This document shows positions 52,341 through 61,833 of a stretch of 64,000 nt of DNA, in pieces (the stretch's first letter is position 1; each line of letters opens with the position of its first letter). Position numbers and translations under genes: made by a program. Under the pieces are notes generated by a model that searched no databases, was not told the origin of the DNA, and saw only the letters and a program-made list of their open reading frames with translations. The stretch lies in NCBI RefSeq assembly GCF_013032005.1, contig NZ_WQBE01000006.1:204328-268327 (forward strand), given 5' to 3'. Source of the stretch: Ruegeria atlantica (lineage in GTDB: Bacteria; Pseudomonadota; Alphaproteobacteria; Rhodobacterales; Rhodobacteraceae).

Positions 52341-53443
52341 TGATAAACTCCAACCGGATCGCCAAGCGCCTCTTCGTCGGGATGAACACCAAGCCCCGGT
52401 GTTTCCGGAAGGTGCAGGTGACCTTCGATGTTACGCGGCCCGCGCCCGGCGGCGATATCAACTGTGATCATATCCTGACAAGCCCAGACCGCGTGGCAAT
52501 TGTCGTCCGGGATGGTAGAGGCAAGATGCAGTGCCTCGGTATCGGCCAGAACTGAGCCACCAGTGGCCATCACGAACATGTCGATCCCGTGCGCCAGCGC
52601 GATATCTCGCATCCGAGCTGCTTTGGTCAGACCGCCGACGCGATTCAGTTTGATCCCGAACACCTCGGCCAGCCCGTCACGGGCAATCCGCGCGGCGTCC
52701 TGCAAGGTGACTAGGCTTTCATCTACCGACACGGGTGAGGCATGACGGCCCGAGATCGCGGCAATATCATCCAGCGTCTCACCGGGCTGTTCAAAAATGA
52801 CGTTCAGATCCTCGCAGGCACTCATTACTTGCAGGGCCTGTTGCCGGGTCCAGCCTCGGTTGACGTCATATAGGACGATCTCACCCGGTCGCCGAATGCT
52901 CTCCACGTCGCGCACACGAGTAATGTCACGTTCGACGTCACCGCCGATCTTTACCGAATGGGCAACGTAGCCGCGGTTGCGATACCGCTCCATGACCTTA
53001 CGGGTTTCTTCCACAGTCTTGGCCCCGACCGAGGATGCAATAGGACGCGGCGTCCGCGACCCCCCACCCATCAGATCAGCAATCGGCAGGCCGGCCGCCT
53101 GACCTGCGATGTCCCAGCACGCCATGTCGATCGGGCTTTTGGCATAGAGATGTCCGGGCAGCGCGGTATCCATTGCCCGTTCCACATCCAGCACTCGTCG
53201 CGGATCAAGGCCCAGAATGAACGGCGCCATGGTTTGAATGCCCGCGCGAATGCCCGGCCCATGCGCAGGCACATAGGTGTGACCCCAAGGAGTGCCCTCG
53301 CCCCAGCCGATCAGTCCGGCATCAGTTTCCACCTTAACCAGCGTCGCATCCAGCACGTCGAATTTCAGCCGCCCACCAGACAGCCAATAGGGATGCTCTA
53401 ACGGCAAATCGACGTGATAGACCGAAAGGCGGGTGATTTTCAT
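52337..53443 (-). CDS. enolase-superfamily (mandelate racemase/muconate lactonizing) enzyme B
   Basis: 368 residues. Lys165 (HSVKIGG), Asp193 (YDVNRG), Glu218 (FEQPG), Asp241 (VDES) and Lys265 (GIKLNRVGG) reproduce the full two-lysine MLE-type active site. The capping loop (LPLEHPYWLSGGRLKFD) differs from those of its two paralogues, so the substrate differs. YDVNRGW and TGGSVLADTEALHLA replace blocks seen in the others. Overlaps the cupin gene by 4 bases upstream and enzyme A by 4 bases downstream. Confidence 0.88.
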   Translation of the reverse strand: MKITRLSVYHVDLPLEHPYWLSGGRLKFDVLDATLVKVETDAGLIGWGEGTPWGHTYVPAHGPGIRAGIQTMAPFILGLDPRRVLDVERAMDTALPGHLYAKSPIDMACWDIAGQAAGLPIADLMGGGSRTPRPIASSVGAKTVEETRKVMERYRNRGYVAHSVKIGGDVERDITRVRDVESIRRPGEIVLYDVNRGWTRQQALQVMSACEDLNVIFEQPGETLDDIAAISGRHASPVSVDESLVTLQDAARIARDGLAEVFGIKLNRVGGLTKAARMRDIALAHGIDMFVMATGGSVLADTEALHLASTIPDDNCHAVWACQDMITVDIAAGRGPRNIEGHLHLPETPGLGVHPDEEALGDPVGVYQ

Positions 53444-53724
53444 TTCAACTCCACCTCGACAAAGGACATGGGGGTATCCCCAGCGTTGATAACGTTATGT
53501 GCCACCCCTTCGTCGCGGCGATAGGCGGTTCCAGCGAGAACCGTCACTTCGTTGGCCGTTCCATCGGGCAACTCCAACCGCATCTGGCAATCGGTTACAG
53601 CCATGATGACGTAATCCATCGCGTGACGGTGCCAGCCAGTTTCAGCGTCGGGGGCAAAGTCAAAGCGCGTCACCCGCACACGCGCGTCATCGATCATCTG
53701 GGTTGCAACAGCTTGCGGTCTCAT
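53440..53724 (-). CDS. small cupin-domain protein
   Basis: 94 residues, a single cupin: FAPDAETGWHRHAMDYVIMA with the HxH metal motif, and a later His in EGVAHNVINAGDTP. The short form has no signal peptide. Such cupins occur as metal-bound isomerases or accessory proteins of catabolic clusters. It sits between enolase-superfamily genes B and C with 4-base overlaps on both sides. It is not closely related to DddQ, which has an extra N-terminal half. Function unknown. Confidence 0.8.
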   Translation of the reverse strand: MRPQAVATQMIDDARVRVTRFDFAPDAETGWHRHAMDYVIMAVTDCQMRLELPDGTANEVTVLAGTAYRRDEGVAHNVINAGDTPMSFVEVELK

Positions 53725-54827
53725 AATCTAAACTCCTCAACAGGCGCACCGAGGCTTTCGAAATCGGGCACTACACCCATTCCTGGTACATCCGAGGCGT
53801 AGAGCTTGCCATTCCGCGACATTGGTCCGCCGATTCCGGTAGAACGCGTGTTGTAGTTCATCAGGTCGGTTGTGTTTTGCAGGTAGTCGGACGGGGTCGA
53901 GGCAGCAAAATGGGCGACAGCCGAGGTGGCTATTTCCCCACCCCAGGTGTCTTCGCTGACCACCGGAATGCGGTTTTCGACCAGATAGTCCCGCACCCGC
54001 CGCGCCTTGCTTAGCCCACCAAGGTTCGAGATTTTGAGACAGCAGATCTCGGCTCCGCGATCCGCGACGATGCGCTGCGCCATGTGCATACCAGTCAGGC
54101 ATTCATCCAGCTTCATCGGTTGCTCGGCCACGCGGCGTACCTGCTGGCATTCTTCATAGGTGCGGCAGGGCTGTTCCAGAATGTAATCCAGATTGCGCGT
54201 TGCGCGCGCCACCCGGATCGCGTTGTCAACGCGCCAGCCCTGATTGGCATCGGCCATCGCCTTTTCACCAGGTTGAAGCAAAGGCAGTGTCGTCCGGATA
54301 CGGTCAATATCCGTGACCCAGTCGCTGCCGACCTTAATCTGAAACTGCCGGTACCCCTGCTCGCGGTACCGGTTCATTTCGGCGACCGTCTCATCAACCG
54401 CTTTCTGAGGCGCGACGCGATACATCGGCGCGCCGTCGGTCAGCTTTCCGCCCAGCAGCATCCAAACCGGTTGATCACAAGCCTGCCCCAGGATGTCCCA
54501 GCACGCGGCATCAAACGGAGCCTTTGCGTACCCATGTCCCTGAATCAAATGATCCATAAGCTGTTCGATGCGCCCCACCTGTCGCGGGTCCTCGCCCAAC
54601 AGCGACGGAGCAACCAACCGGGCCAGCGCGGCGACGCCTTCGGAATGCGCAACCATATAGTTCTCACCACAAGGCGTGAATTCTCCGCACCCCTGCAGAC
54701 CCGCATCTGTGTCGATGACGACGACTGACGCAGTTGCGGTTTCAATCGCGTTGCCCGCCCCCCAAACGTAGGCACCGCCCACATAAGGCAGACCGGTCTG
54801 GAACACGCGCACACGGGTAATCTTCAT
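53721..54827 (-). CDS. enolase-superfamily (mandelate racemase/muconate lactonizing) enzyme C
   Basis: 368 residues from the ATG at 54827, which overlaps the dddQ stop by 4 bases; the open frame reaches 54872 but that part lies in dddQ. Lys165 (FQIKVG), Asp193 (ADANQG), Glu218 (LEQPC), Asp241 (LDEC) and Lys265 (CLKISNLGG) complete the two-lysine site. The capping loop ([20 protein letters not shown]) is Gly/Tyr/Trp-rich, fitting a quaternary-ammonium substrate by analogy with betaine epimerases. The C-terminus ([19 protein letters not shown]) is of the betaine-epimerase type. Confidence 0.88.
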   Translation of the reverse strand: MKITRVRVFQTGLPYVGGAYVWGAGNAIETATASVVVIDTDAGLQGCGEFTPCGENYMVAHSEGVAALARLVAPSLLGEDPRQVGRIEQLMDHLIQGHGYAKAPFDAACWDILGQACDQPVWMLLGGKLTDGAPMYRVAPQKAVDETVAEMNRYREQGYRQFQIKVGSDWVTDIDRIRTTLPLLQPGEKAMADANQGWRVDNAIRVARATRNLDYILEQPCRTYEECQQVRRVAEQPMKLDECLTGMHMAQRIVADRGAEICCLKISNLGGLSKARRVRDYLVENRIPVVSEDTWGGEIATSAVAHFAASTPSDYLQNTTDLMNYNTRSTGIGGPMSRNGKLYASDVPGMGVVPDFESLGAPVEEFRL

Positions 54828-55402
54828 GCGGCATCCATTCGTGGCAAATCGCCCATTCCCTCGCCGCGCCAAAGAACGAAGGTCAGGATCGGCTCATCTA
54901 TTGTGGTCATCGCATGGCTTTGCCAACTGAGGTGATGGCGTGTCTGGTTGGGACCGATATAGGTTTCGTTCCCTTCGATGCGAAAACTCGCCCCGCCCCC
55001 TACGATCAAATACAGCTCTTCTGCTTGATGGCTGTGCCAATCATAATTCAAACCTGCCCCCCAATAGGCGACGTAGCCGCGCAATTGGGTCGAGTGAAAA
55101 TGCCCGGTTGGCCCGAACAATTCATAATAGCCGAAGCGGTTTAGGAAATCGGCCCCGACCTCTTCTTCGGTATAGGTGTGCTTCCATTGCGCCAGATGTG
55201 CGGTTGCCCTGATCGCATCGGACAGGGATTGCGTGGCGTCGCCGGTCGGGAATTCAGTTTGCTGAACCAACTCTACTGCCGGGATTTGGTTTGGCTCCAA
55301 TTCTGCCGCCACAAGATCGTCAGGCCAGGCACCAAAACCCGAAAGATCAGGGTGGGATTGATGCAGCTGCCGGGCGGCCTCTAGAACGTCGTCCATTGTC
55401 AC
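54824..55402 (-). CDS. dddQ: DMSP lyase DddQ
   Basis: 192 residues. DddQ is a cupin that splits dimethylsulphoniopropionate into DMS and acrylate. The C-terminal cupin carries Tyr120, His123, His125, Glu129, Tyr131 (DYDWHSH-type block [18 protein letters not shown]) and His163 (SWQSHAM). As I recall, the metal ligands and catalytic Tyr of the Ruegeria lacuscaerulensis enzyme have exactly these numbers. [20 protein letters not shown] (91-110) is also a DddQ block. The N-terminal helical half (about 1-80) is the usual DddQ extension. It lies in the middle of a tightly overlapping operon with betaine-type enzymes and overlaps the MDR gene by 4 bases upstream. Confidence 0.93.
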   Translation of the reverse strand: MTMDDVLEAARQLHQSHPDLSGFGAWPDDLVAAELEPNQIPAVELVQQTEFPTGDATQSLSDAIRATAHLAQWKHTYTEEEVGADFLNRFGYYELFGPTGHFHSTQLRGYVAYWGAGLNYDWHSHQAEELYLIVGGGASFRIEGNETYIGPNQTRHHLSWQSHAMTTIDEPILTFVLWRGEGMGDLPRMDAA

Positions 55403-56481
55403 GGGATCACCACGATGTTGCCTGTGTGTTGTTTGGCGATAAAGGCCGCCTGTGCCTCACGCAATTCTTCCAATGGATAGGTAGCCGCCAACGCAGGCTT
55501 GATCTCTCCGGCCTCGATGTATTTCACGAGGTTTTGCATGACTTGCGGGTCGATCACGGTCGAACCTGTGAAGGTCAAGTCGCGCAGGTAGAATGTTCGC
55601 AGATCAAACTCGACCATCGGCCCTGCGATCGCACCCGAACAAGTATAGCGCCCACCGCGTTCCAGACTGTCGATCAGGTTCGGCCAATAGGGGCCACCGA
55701 CCACATCGGCAACTACGGTAATCTTTTCTGCGCCCAAAGCCGCGCGAAGATTTTCCGGCGCACGGGGCAAAATCCTGTCGGGACCTAATTCGGCGACGTC
55801 TGCATGCTTGGCCTCGGACGCCATTGCGATCACACGCGCGCCGCGCCGTTTGGCCAATTGCACCAGTGCCCCACCAACGCCACCCGAGGCGCCGGGCACC
55901 AACACGGTGTCCTTGTCGGTCACGTTGGCGCGGGTCAGCATGCCTTCGGCGGTCGAATACGAGCAGGAAAACGTCGCCAGCTCCGCATCCGTGAGGTCTG
56001 ATTTGATCGGCACTGCATTCACCGCAAGCGTCGTGGCGTATTCGGCAAATCCGCCGTCCCGCTCGGACCCATAGTATCCGGTCTTGTCCTTGTTGCCTGG
56101 ATCGTTCGGATCGCGCAGCCAGCCATCGGTGATCACGCGTTCACCAATGCGGGCGCTGTCGACACCATCGCCGACGGCCACGATCTGACCGCAGATATCG
56201 GCGCCCTGAATGCGCGGGAACGTGATTGGCGCGCCGCCCCATGTCGGGTCATCTTCGCCCACTTCTTCAAACGCGCCACCCGTTGTCGCATCCGTCACCG
56301 TTTTGGAATACCAACCCGAGCGTGTGTTCACGTCGGTATTGTTCAAACCACAGGCGGCGACCTTGATCAGCACCTCGCCCGTGGCGGGTTCCGGGCGCGG
56401 CCAGTCCTCATGCAACACCATTTGTTCAAGGCCACCATGGCCCATCGTGACCATAGCTTTCATTGTATCGGGCAGGCTCAT
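55399..56481 (-). CDS. MDR-family oxidoreductase of the dddQ operon
   Basis: 360 residues, medium-chain dehydrogenase/reductase. [20 protein letters not shown] at the N-terminus, [13 protein letters not shown] where zinc enzymes have their catalytic Cys/His, and the nucleotide loop [20 protein letters not shown]. No zinc ligands, so it is a reductase of the quinone oxidoreductase/enoyl reductase type. An extra loop (about 70-85, [11 protein letters not shown]) is unlike AcuI, the acryloyl-CoA reductase that usually follows DMSP cleavage. It may reduce an unsaturated or aldehyde intermediate. It overlaps dddQ and the FAD gene by 4 bases each. Confidence 0.85.
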   Translation of the reverse strand: MSLPDTMKAMVTMGHGGLEQMVLHEDWPRPEPATGEVLIKVAACGLNNTDVNTRSGWYSKTVTDATTGGAFEEVGEDDPTWGGAPITFPRIQGADICGQIVAVGDGVDSARIGERVITDGWLRDPNDPGNKDKTGYYGSERDGGFAEYATTLAVNAVPIKSDLTDAELATFSCSYSTAEGMLTRANVTDKDTVLVPGASGGVGGALVQLAKRRGARVIAMASEAKHADVAELGPDRILPRAPENLRAALGAEKITVVADVVGGPYWPNLIDSLERGGRYTCSGAIAGPMVEFDLRTFYLRDLTFTGSTVIDPQVMQNLVKYIEAGEIKPALAATYPLEELREAQAAFIAKQHTGNIVVIP

Positions 56482-58934
56482 TGTGCAGTCTCCAGCATGG
56501 CGTCGGTACGGGGCAGCAGGCTGTCGGGGTCATAGGCAGGTTCACCCAACACGCGGGTCGCGCGGGGTTTGCCGTGGATCACGACCTGCAACGCTGTGCC
56601 GGGGGTTGCGGCCTCGGGCTTGATATAGGCAAAGGCCAGAATCTTACTGACCGTATGGCCATAAGCCACCGAAGCCGCCGAGCCCACGACGTGGCCATCC
56701 AGCATGACAGCTTCACCGCCATGACCGTCGATCTCTCCGTCGGGTTCAATCTCAAGATAGGCGCAGATCCAGGGCAGATCAGAATTCAGGGTCTTGTCCT
56801 TGCCCAGATACTCCTTGTCCGTACGGGCAAAGCGCAGCACATCAGCCTCGGCCAGAGTGACCTCGTTGGTCAACTCACCCGCACCTTTGAAGCCCTTCTC
56901 CATCCGCATCACGTTCATGGCAAAGCTGCCATAGTCGGCGATACAATGAGGTTCGCCAGCGGCCCAGAGCGCGGTATAGACGTCGAGGCAGGCGGCGTTG
57001 GGCATGTGCAGCTCCCAGCCGAGTTCCCCGGCATAGGACATGCGGAAGGCCCAGACCTTGTGCCCCGCGACGGTGATCTCCTGTGCCGACAGCCAGCGGA
57101 AACCGGCATTGCTCAAATCCGCATCAGTGCAGCGGGACAGTACGTCGCGTGACCGGGGACCGTTCAGTGACAAGGCCGACCAGTCGGCAGACAGAGCGGT
57201 GATCTGCACATCCTCATCAGCACACTGGTGTGCCAGATGATCCAGTAGGCGTTGTTCAAAGAAAGCTGCACAGACCAGATAGAAGCGGTCCTCTGCCATG
57301 CGGACAATCGTCGTCTCCAATTCGATCCGCCCGCGTCGGTTCAGCATATGCGTCAGTGTGATGGAACCGACCTTTTGCGGCATCCGGTTGGCGGTCAACC
57401 GGTCCAGCAAGGCATAGGCGTCCGGGCCAGAGACCTCGACCTTGGTGAAAGCGGTGACATCCATGATACCGACGCGTTCGCGGACCGCTTTGACCTCAGC
57501 TGCGACCATGTCGTCTGCCGGCGTGCGGCGGAAGGAATAGTGATCGCGCTGTTCGACCCCGTCCCGTGCGAACCAGCGGGGGCGCTCAAAACCATACACC
57601 TCCTCATGCACCGCGCCTTTGGAGTTCAGCAGTTCATACAGCGGCGACGGCTTGATCGGGCGGCCTTCCAGGCGATTGAAATGCGGGAAAGGGATTTCAT
57701 GGCGCAGGCAGTAGTCTTCCTCAGCCTTGATCACCTGCCAGTCCTTGTTGGCATACGCCCCAAACCGGCGCGGGTCGAATTCGCGCATCGAAATATCCGC
57801 CGCCCCATGCACCATCCAGCGCGCCAGCTCACGGGTCAGACCTGGCCCCCAGCCGATGCCGATCTGCGTTCCGCAACAACACCAATAGTTCCGAACACCC
57901 GGCGCAGGGCCGATCAACGGGTTGCCATCGGGGGGATGCGAAATCGCGCCATGTACGTCGCGTTGAATGCCCAGTTCAGCAAAGATCGGCATCCGGTTCA
58001 GGCTTTCTTCAAGCCACGGCATCACCCGGTCGTAGTCCGCATCGAACAACCAGTTTTCGTATTCCCAGGGGCAATGATCATGCCAGACCGAGTTCGGGTT
58101 CTCTTTTTCGTAAATCCCGATCAGCCCGCGCTGCTGCTCCATCCGGATATAGCCCGAGACTTTGCGATCGTCGCGGATCACCGGCAGTTCGGTGTCCAGG
58201 TTCTGGAACTCCGGCACCGGTTCGGTCACGAAGTAATGGTGGGTCATCGAAGTCATGGGCAGTTGTAGCCCCGACCATTCGCCCATCTGACGGGCATAGG
58301 TGCCGCCAGCGTTCACCACATGCTCACAAGTTATGGTGCCCTGTTCGGTCTCTATCACCCACTCCCCATTCCCAGCCTGCGTAATGTTGGTGGCGCGGCA
58401 GTTGCGGAAGATGCGCACACCCTTTAGACGCGCGCCAGTTGCCATCGCCATGGTGACGTTGGTCGGGTCCACGTGGCCATCGTCGGGCGTGTATAGCGCT
58501 CCCAATACACCGTCGAGATTGTAAAACGGGTGCAGTACCGCCACTTTCTCAGGGCCGACTAATTCGATATTGAACCCAAGCGAGCGACCAACGGACAGGG
58601 TGTGGCGCAACCAGTCCATCTCATCCTCAGTATAGGCCAGTCGGAACGATCCGCAGCCATGCCATGTCACCGGCTGGCCGGTCTCTGCCTCAAGCGCACC
58701 TGAATACAAACCGATGTTGTAGTCCACACATTTGCCCAGCCCAAAGCTCGATGTTGAATGTGTGATCTGCCCTGCCGCATGCCAGGTGCTGCCGCTGGTC
58801 AGTTCAGCCTTTTCCAGCAGGACAGTATCCTCGCCCCACCCTTCATGCGCCAGATGATAGGCCAGACCGACCCCCATGACACCTCCGCCCACGATCACCA
58901 CGCGGGCATGTGACGGCAGATTCTTCTCGGACAT
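56478..58934 (-). CDS. FAD-dependent dimethylglycine dehydrogenase-like demethylase
   Basis: 818 residues in the DMGDH/sarcosine dehydrogenase layout. The N-terminal FAD-binding oxidoreductase (VVIVGGGVMGVGLAYHL, 12-28; STWHAAG with His52, the position of the His that covalently binds FAD in DMGDH) is followed by a linker and a GcvT-like C-terminal half (about 430-815: TAFTKVEVSGPDAYALLDRL, later MRMEKGFKGAGELTNEVTLA). Such enzymes oxidise N-methyl groups and pass the one-carbon unit to tetrahydrofolate. It heads the leftward operon and is divergent from the RpiR regulator, 68 bases away. The substrate is probably an N-methylated amine formed after Rieske-type demethylation. Confidence 0.9.
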   Translation of the reverse strand: MSEKNLPSHARVVIVGGGVMGVGLAYHLAHEGWGEDTVLLEKAELTSGSTWHAAGQITHSTSSFGLGKCVDYNIGLYSGALEAETGQPVTWHGCGSFRLAYTEDEMDWLRHTLSVGRSLGFNIELVGPEKVAVLHPFYNLDGVLGALYTPDDGHVDPTNVTMAMATGARLKGVRIFRNCRATNITQAGNGEWVIETEQGTITCEHVVNAGGTYARQMGEWSGLQLPMTSMTHHYFVTEPVPEFQNLDTELPVIRDDRKVSGYIRMEQQRGLIGIYEKENPNSVWHDHCPWEYENWLFDADYDRVMPWLEESLNRMPIFAELGIQRDVHGAISHPPDGNPLIGPAPGVRNYWCCCGTQIGIGWGPGLTRELARWMVHGAADISMREFDPRRFGAYANKDWQVIKAEEDYCLRHEIPFPHFNRLEGRPIKPSPLYELLNSKGAVHEEVYGFERPRWFARDGVEQRDHYSFRRTPADDMVAAEVKAVRERVGIMDVTAFTKVEVSGPDAYALLDRLTANRMPQKVGSITLTHMLNRRGRIELETTIVRMAEDRFYLVCAAFFEQRLLDHLAHQCADEDVQITALSADWSALSLNGPRSRDVLSRCTDADLSNAGFRWLSAQEITVAGHKVWAFRMSYAGELGWELHMPNAACLDVYTALWAAGEPHCIADYGSFAMNVMRMEKGFKGAGELTNEVTLAEADVLRFARTDKEYLGKDKTLNSDLPWICAYLEIEPDGEIDGHGGEAVMLDGHVVGSAASVAYGHTVSKILAFAYIKPEAATPGTALQVVIHGKPRATRVLGEPAYDPDSLLPRTDAMLETAQ

Positions 58935-58980
58935 GATTTTTCCTCTTCCCGAGTCGCGTTTCTGCTCGACAGGCTAATTC

Positions 58981-59025
58981 CACAAATGTACCATCGTCAA
59001 TCATGAATGACACAAATGTATCATC
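58981..59025. promoter_or_regulatory. direct-repeat operator candidates at the divergent promoter
   Basis: CACAAATGTACCATC (58981-58995) and CACAAATGTATCATC (59011-59025) match at 14 of 15 positions with a period of exactly 30 bp (about three helical turns). The second copy lies within an imperfect palindrome (59007-59024, ATGA..TCAT) that covers the first codons of the regulator. Only 68 bases separate the start codons of the two operons, so these sites would control both. Binding by the RpiR regulator is inferred. Confidence 0.65.
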
Positions 59026-59890
59026 AATCGTTCTCGACCGCCTCACCGAAGAGTGGGACGCCCTGACGCCCGAGGCACAGAAAGCCGCGCGTTACGTGCT
59101 GGAAAACCCCACGGATGTTGGGGTTTCGACCGTGCGCGAGATTGCCGAGGCTGCCAATGTGAAACCCAACACCTTCGTGCGGATGGCTCGGCAGGTGGGC
59201 TTCGAAGGCTACGAGGATTTTCGCGCCCCATTTCGCGACGCGATTCGCCAAGGCACCGTGTCGTTTCCCGATCGCGCGCGCTGGTTGCAAACCATTGGCA
59301 AGTCGGGTGAGCTGGGCGGCCTTTATGCCGATATGATCGGCGCCGCGATCCGCAACATCGAAGACACCTTTGCCGGAATCGACGCCGACCGACTGAAAGC
59401 CGCCGCCGAGGATATCTGGAATTGTCGCCAGATCTTCACGCTGGGTGTTGGCGTCAATAACGCGAACGCGCGCAACTTTACCTATCTGGCCTCTACGGGC
59501 ATGAAGCAATTTCACGCCATCCCTCGCCCCGGCTCGACCCCGGTCGACGATCTGGCCTGGGCCGACGAACAGGATGTGCTGATCGCCATCACCTGCCACC
59601 CTTACCGGACCGAAGTGATCGACGCAATTAAACTGGCGCGGCAGCAGGGCCTGACTGTCATCGGCCTGTCCGACAGCCCCGCCAGCCCAGTAATCCTGAA
59701 CGCGCAGCATGGCTTTGTCGTCGCTGCTGACACGCCGCAATTCTTCCCGTCCTCCGTATCTACCATCGCTTTGTTGGAAACGCTGCTGTCCTTCGTGATC
59801 GCGGTTTCCAGCGATGAGATTGTCGAGCGGGTGGAACGGTTTCATCAACGCAGGCACCAGCTTGGCCTCTACGCGGAGGAGCCCGAATGA
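59003..59890 (+). CDS. MurR/RpiR-family transcriptional regulator
   Basis: 295 residues. N-terminal HTH_6 domain (VSTVREIAEAANVKPNTFVR at 41-60) and a C-terminal SIS domain (about 130-270: FTLGVGVNNANARNFTYLAS, later VIGLSDSPASPVI), which binds a phosphosugar-like effector. Here the effector is presumably a pathway metabolite. Start ATG 59003; no other start codon lies before the HTH. It opens the rightward operon: its stop overlaps the Rieske ATG by 4 bases. It likely controls both divergent operons through the repeats at its own start. Confidence 0.92.
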   Translation: MNDTNVSSIVLDRLTEEWDALTPEAQKAARYVLENPTDVGVSTVREIAEAANVKPNTFVRMARQVGFEGYEDFRAPFRDAIRQGTVSFPDRARWLQTIGKSGELGGLYADMIGAAIRNIEDTFAGIDADRLKAAAEDIWNCRQIFTLGVGVNNANARNFTYLASTGMKQFHAIPRPGSTPVDDLAWADEQDVLIAITCHPYRTEVIDAIKLARQQGLTVIGLSDSPASPVILNAQHGFVVAADTPQFFPSSVSTIALLETLLSFVIAVSSDEIVERVERFHQRRHQLGLYAEEPE

Positions 59891-60975
59891 ACGCCCCGCT
59901 GACACGTTCGCTTGATGCGCGATACTACACCGACCCCGCGATTTTCACGCAAGAGATGCAGGGCCTTCTGGCCCGAACATGGCAATTCGCCGGGCACGTG
60001 GCGCAAGTCCGCGAAACAGGGGACTACTTTGCCTTCACGATTGCCGGGCAGAACCTGTTCTGCATTCGGGGTCGCGACGGAGAAATCCGCACCTTTTACA
60101 ACGTTTGTCAGCATCGAGCGCACGAGATGGTCACCGGCGCCGGAAACACCCGCGTCGTCGTCTGCCCCTACCACGCGTGGACATATGAATTGTCCGGCCA
60201 GCTGCGCGCAGGGCCCAACATCAAATCCGTCCCCGGCTTTGACCGTAGCACCATCTGCCTGACCTCTGTCCGGACCGAAGTGTTCAACGGCTTCATCTTC
60301 GTCAATCTCGACGATGACGCCGCGCCAATGGATGAATGGTACCCCGGCGTGCGCGAAGAAATCCGCGCCTTCGTCCCTCACATCGACGATCTGGAACCGC
60401 TGGAATGGGTCGAGATACCCGAGAACTGCAACTGGAAGGTCAGTATCGAGAATTACTCGGAATGCTATCACTGCCCAACCAATCACCCGACCTTTGCCGA
60501 AGGCGTGGTCAAACCCGAGACCTATGACATTCAACCCGATCCAAGCGGCGGCTACGTGCTGCGCCACACGACGGAATGCCAGAGCCTCGACAAGATGACC
60601 TATCCCATCGACATGTCGGTGCCTCATGCAGGTGATTATCAGTCGTGGTTCCTGTGGCCGATGTTTTCATTCCAATGCTACCCGGGCAATGTGCTGAATA
60701 CTTACCACTGGCGCGCGGTCGATGCCGATCACTGCACCGTCTGGCGCGGCTGGTATACCGAAGGCGGGTCGGAAAGTGCGGTGATCCGTCAATTGGCCGT
60801 GCAGGATCGCGAAACCACGGTCGAAGAAGATATCCATCTGGTCGAAAGCGTTCACCGGGGCCTGAAATCCCGTGGCTATCGCCCTGGTCCACTGGTGCTG
60901 GACCCCAGATGCGGTGTGATGTCGGAACACTCGATTGCCCGGTTACAACAATGGATGCGTGAGGCGGTGGACTGA
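59887..60975 (+). CDS. Rieske non-heme iron oxygenase, GbcA/stachydrine-demethylase type
   Basis: 362 residues. Rieske centre Cys74-x-His76 ... Cys93-x2-His96 (NVCQHRAHE, VVCPYHAW), then the mononuclear iron site NYSECYHCPTNH (189-200; His195 and His200). This is the alpha subunit of oxygenases that N-demethylate quaternary amines such as glycine betaine (GbcA), stachydrine and hydroxyproline betaine. The conserved ECYHCPTNHP pattern favours the betaine group over aromatic-ring oxygenases. No reductase gene (GbcB-like) lies in the cluster. The gene overlaps the regulator's stop and ends 19 bases before the next start. Confidence 0.92.
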   Translation: MNAPLTRSLDARYYTDPAIFTQEMQGLLARTWQFAGHVAQVRETGDYFAFTIAGQNLFCIRGRDGEIRTFYNVCQHRAHEMVTGAGNTRVVVCPYHAWTYELSGQLRAGPNIKSVPGFDRSTICLTSVRTEVFNGFIFVNLDDDAAPMDEWYPGVREEIRAFVPHIDDLEPLEWVEIPENCNWKVSIENYSECYHCPTNHPTFAEGVVKPETYDIQPDPSGGYVLRHTTECQSLDKMTYPIDMSVPHAGDYQSWFLWPMFSFQCYPGNVLNTYHWRAVDADHCTVWRGWYTEGGSESAVIRQLAVQDRETTVEEDIHLVESVHRGLKSRGYRPGPLVLDPRCGVMSEHSIARLQQWMREAVD

Positions 60976-60994
60976 TGATCAAGGTGATCCACCC

Positions 60995-61813
60995 ATGCTG
61001 ATGCCCGAAGACTGGCGACCGGAGCACAAGCTATTTCCGCATCAGGTGGGCTTTACCTCTCCTCCGTTCGACTTCGATGCGGCTCCATCCGATTTCCTGC
61101 GCATCAGCCCGGGCACCGTAGGGGTACATGGCTGGATGCTGCATGTTCCAGAATATGTGCATGGGCTGGATCAGCGAAAACAGAATTTCGGGATGCTTGA
61201 GGATTTTGTCCACTGCATGTCCCGAAACGGCGTCGATGTGTGCGGTCAGGTCGGGTCGAACTGGGTGCATGCCTGCGGGCTGGGCGTTGAAGGCGTACGA
61301 CAGCATTGCGCGGATCTGTCCGACAAATACGGCTCGCAGTTTCATATGGCAGGATACGCCATGATCGAAGCGCTGCGCGAAATGAATGTGGAGAAGGTGG
61401 CGTTGAACGCTGCCTATCATTGGCCGGAATGGTGGCAAGGCACAGTCGGGTTCCTTCAAGAAGCCGGGTTCGATGTTTTGTATGCCGGCAATTTCCACGA
61501 TCAGGGATGGTTTGCCAGCCAAGATGATGTGAACAGTTATCGCTGGGTCTTTGAAGGCGATCTGGCGCTCAAAAGCTTCGAATACGTTGCCGAGCAAGCC
61601 CCGAATGCCGATGCGATCCTTATCAACGGTATGTGCAATTTCCGCACGGGTCCGAACGGTCTGCCACAACGCCCCCTGCATTTGGTAGACGATCTGGAGG
61701 CCGCCTTGGGTAAACCTGTAGTCGGCCACGACATCGCGCTCTATTGGCGCATCTTCAGATCCCTTGACTTGCGGCCCGCGACACCATTGGGTCGGCTTCT
61801 GAAAAGCCTGTAG
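60995..61813 (+). CDS. arylmalonate decarboxylase/maleate isomerase-like protein
   Basis: 272 residues from the ATG at 60995. The Asp/Glu racemase-type fold is suggested by DFLRISPGTVGVHGWML, VCGQVGSNWVHACGLG (82-97), VALNAAYHWPEWW, the second Cys block ILINGMCNFRTGP (209-220) and GKPVVGHDIALYWRIFR. Family enzymes use one or two catalytic Cys residues. Here Cys214 lies one position later than the usual SCTN cysteine when NFRT is aligned with NLRT, and the first block has Gly-Ser in place of a simple Cys-Thr. A racemisation, cis-trans isomerisation or decarboxylation of a dicarboxylate is possible. Confidence in the exact family is moderate. Confidence 0.72.
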   Translation: MLMPEDWRPEHKLFPHQVGFTSPPFDFDAAPSDFLRISPGTVGVHGWMLHVPEYVHGLDQRKQNFGMLEDFVHCMSRNGVDVCGQVGSNWVHACGLGVEGVRQHCADLSDKYGSQFHMAGYAMIEALREMNVEKVALNAAYHWPEWWQGTVGFLQEAGFDVLYAGNFHDQGWFASQDDVNSYRWVFEGDLALKSFEYVAEQAPNADAILINGMCNFRTGPNGLPQRPLHLVDDLEAALGKPVVGHDIALYWRIFRSLDLRPATPLGRLLKSL

Positions 61814-61833
61814 ATCAAAGAGGGCTGAAACCC

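Noticed and set aside
55399..56481. MDR gene as acuI (acryloyl-CoA reductase)
   Set aside because: The N-terminus and the inserted acidic loop do not match AcuI; only the general MDR fold is shared.
57252..58268. 338-codon open frame on the plus strand
   Set aside because: Antisense shadow of the FAD-dependent demethylase gene.
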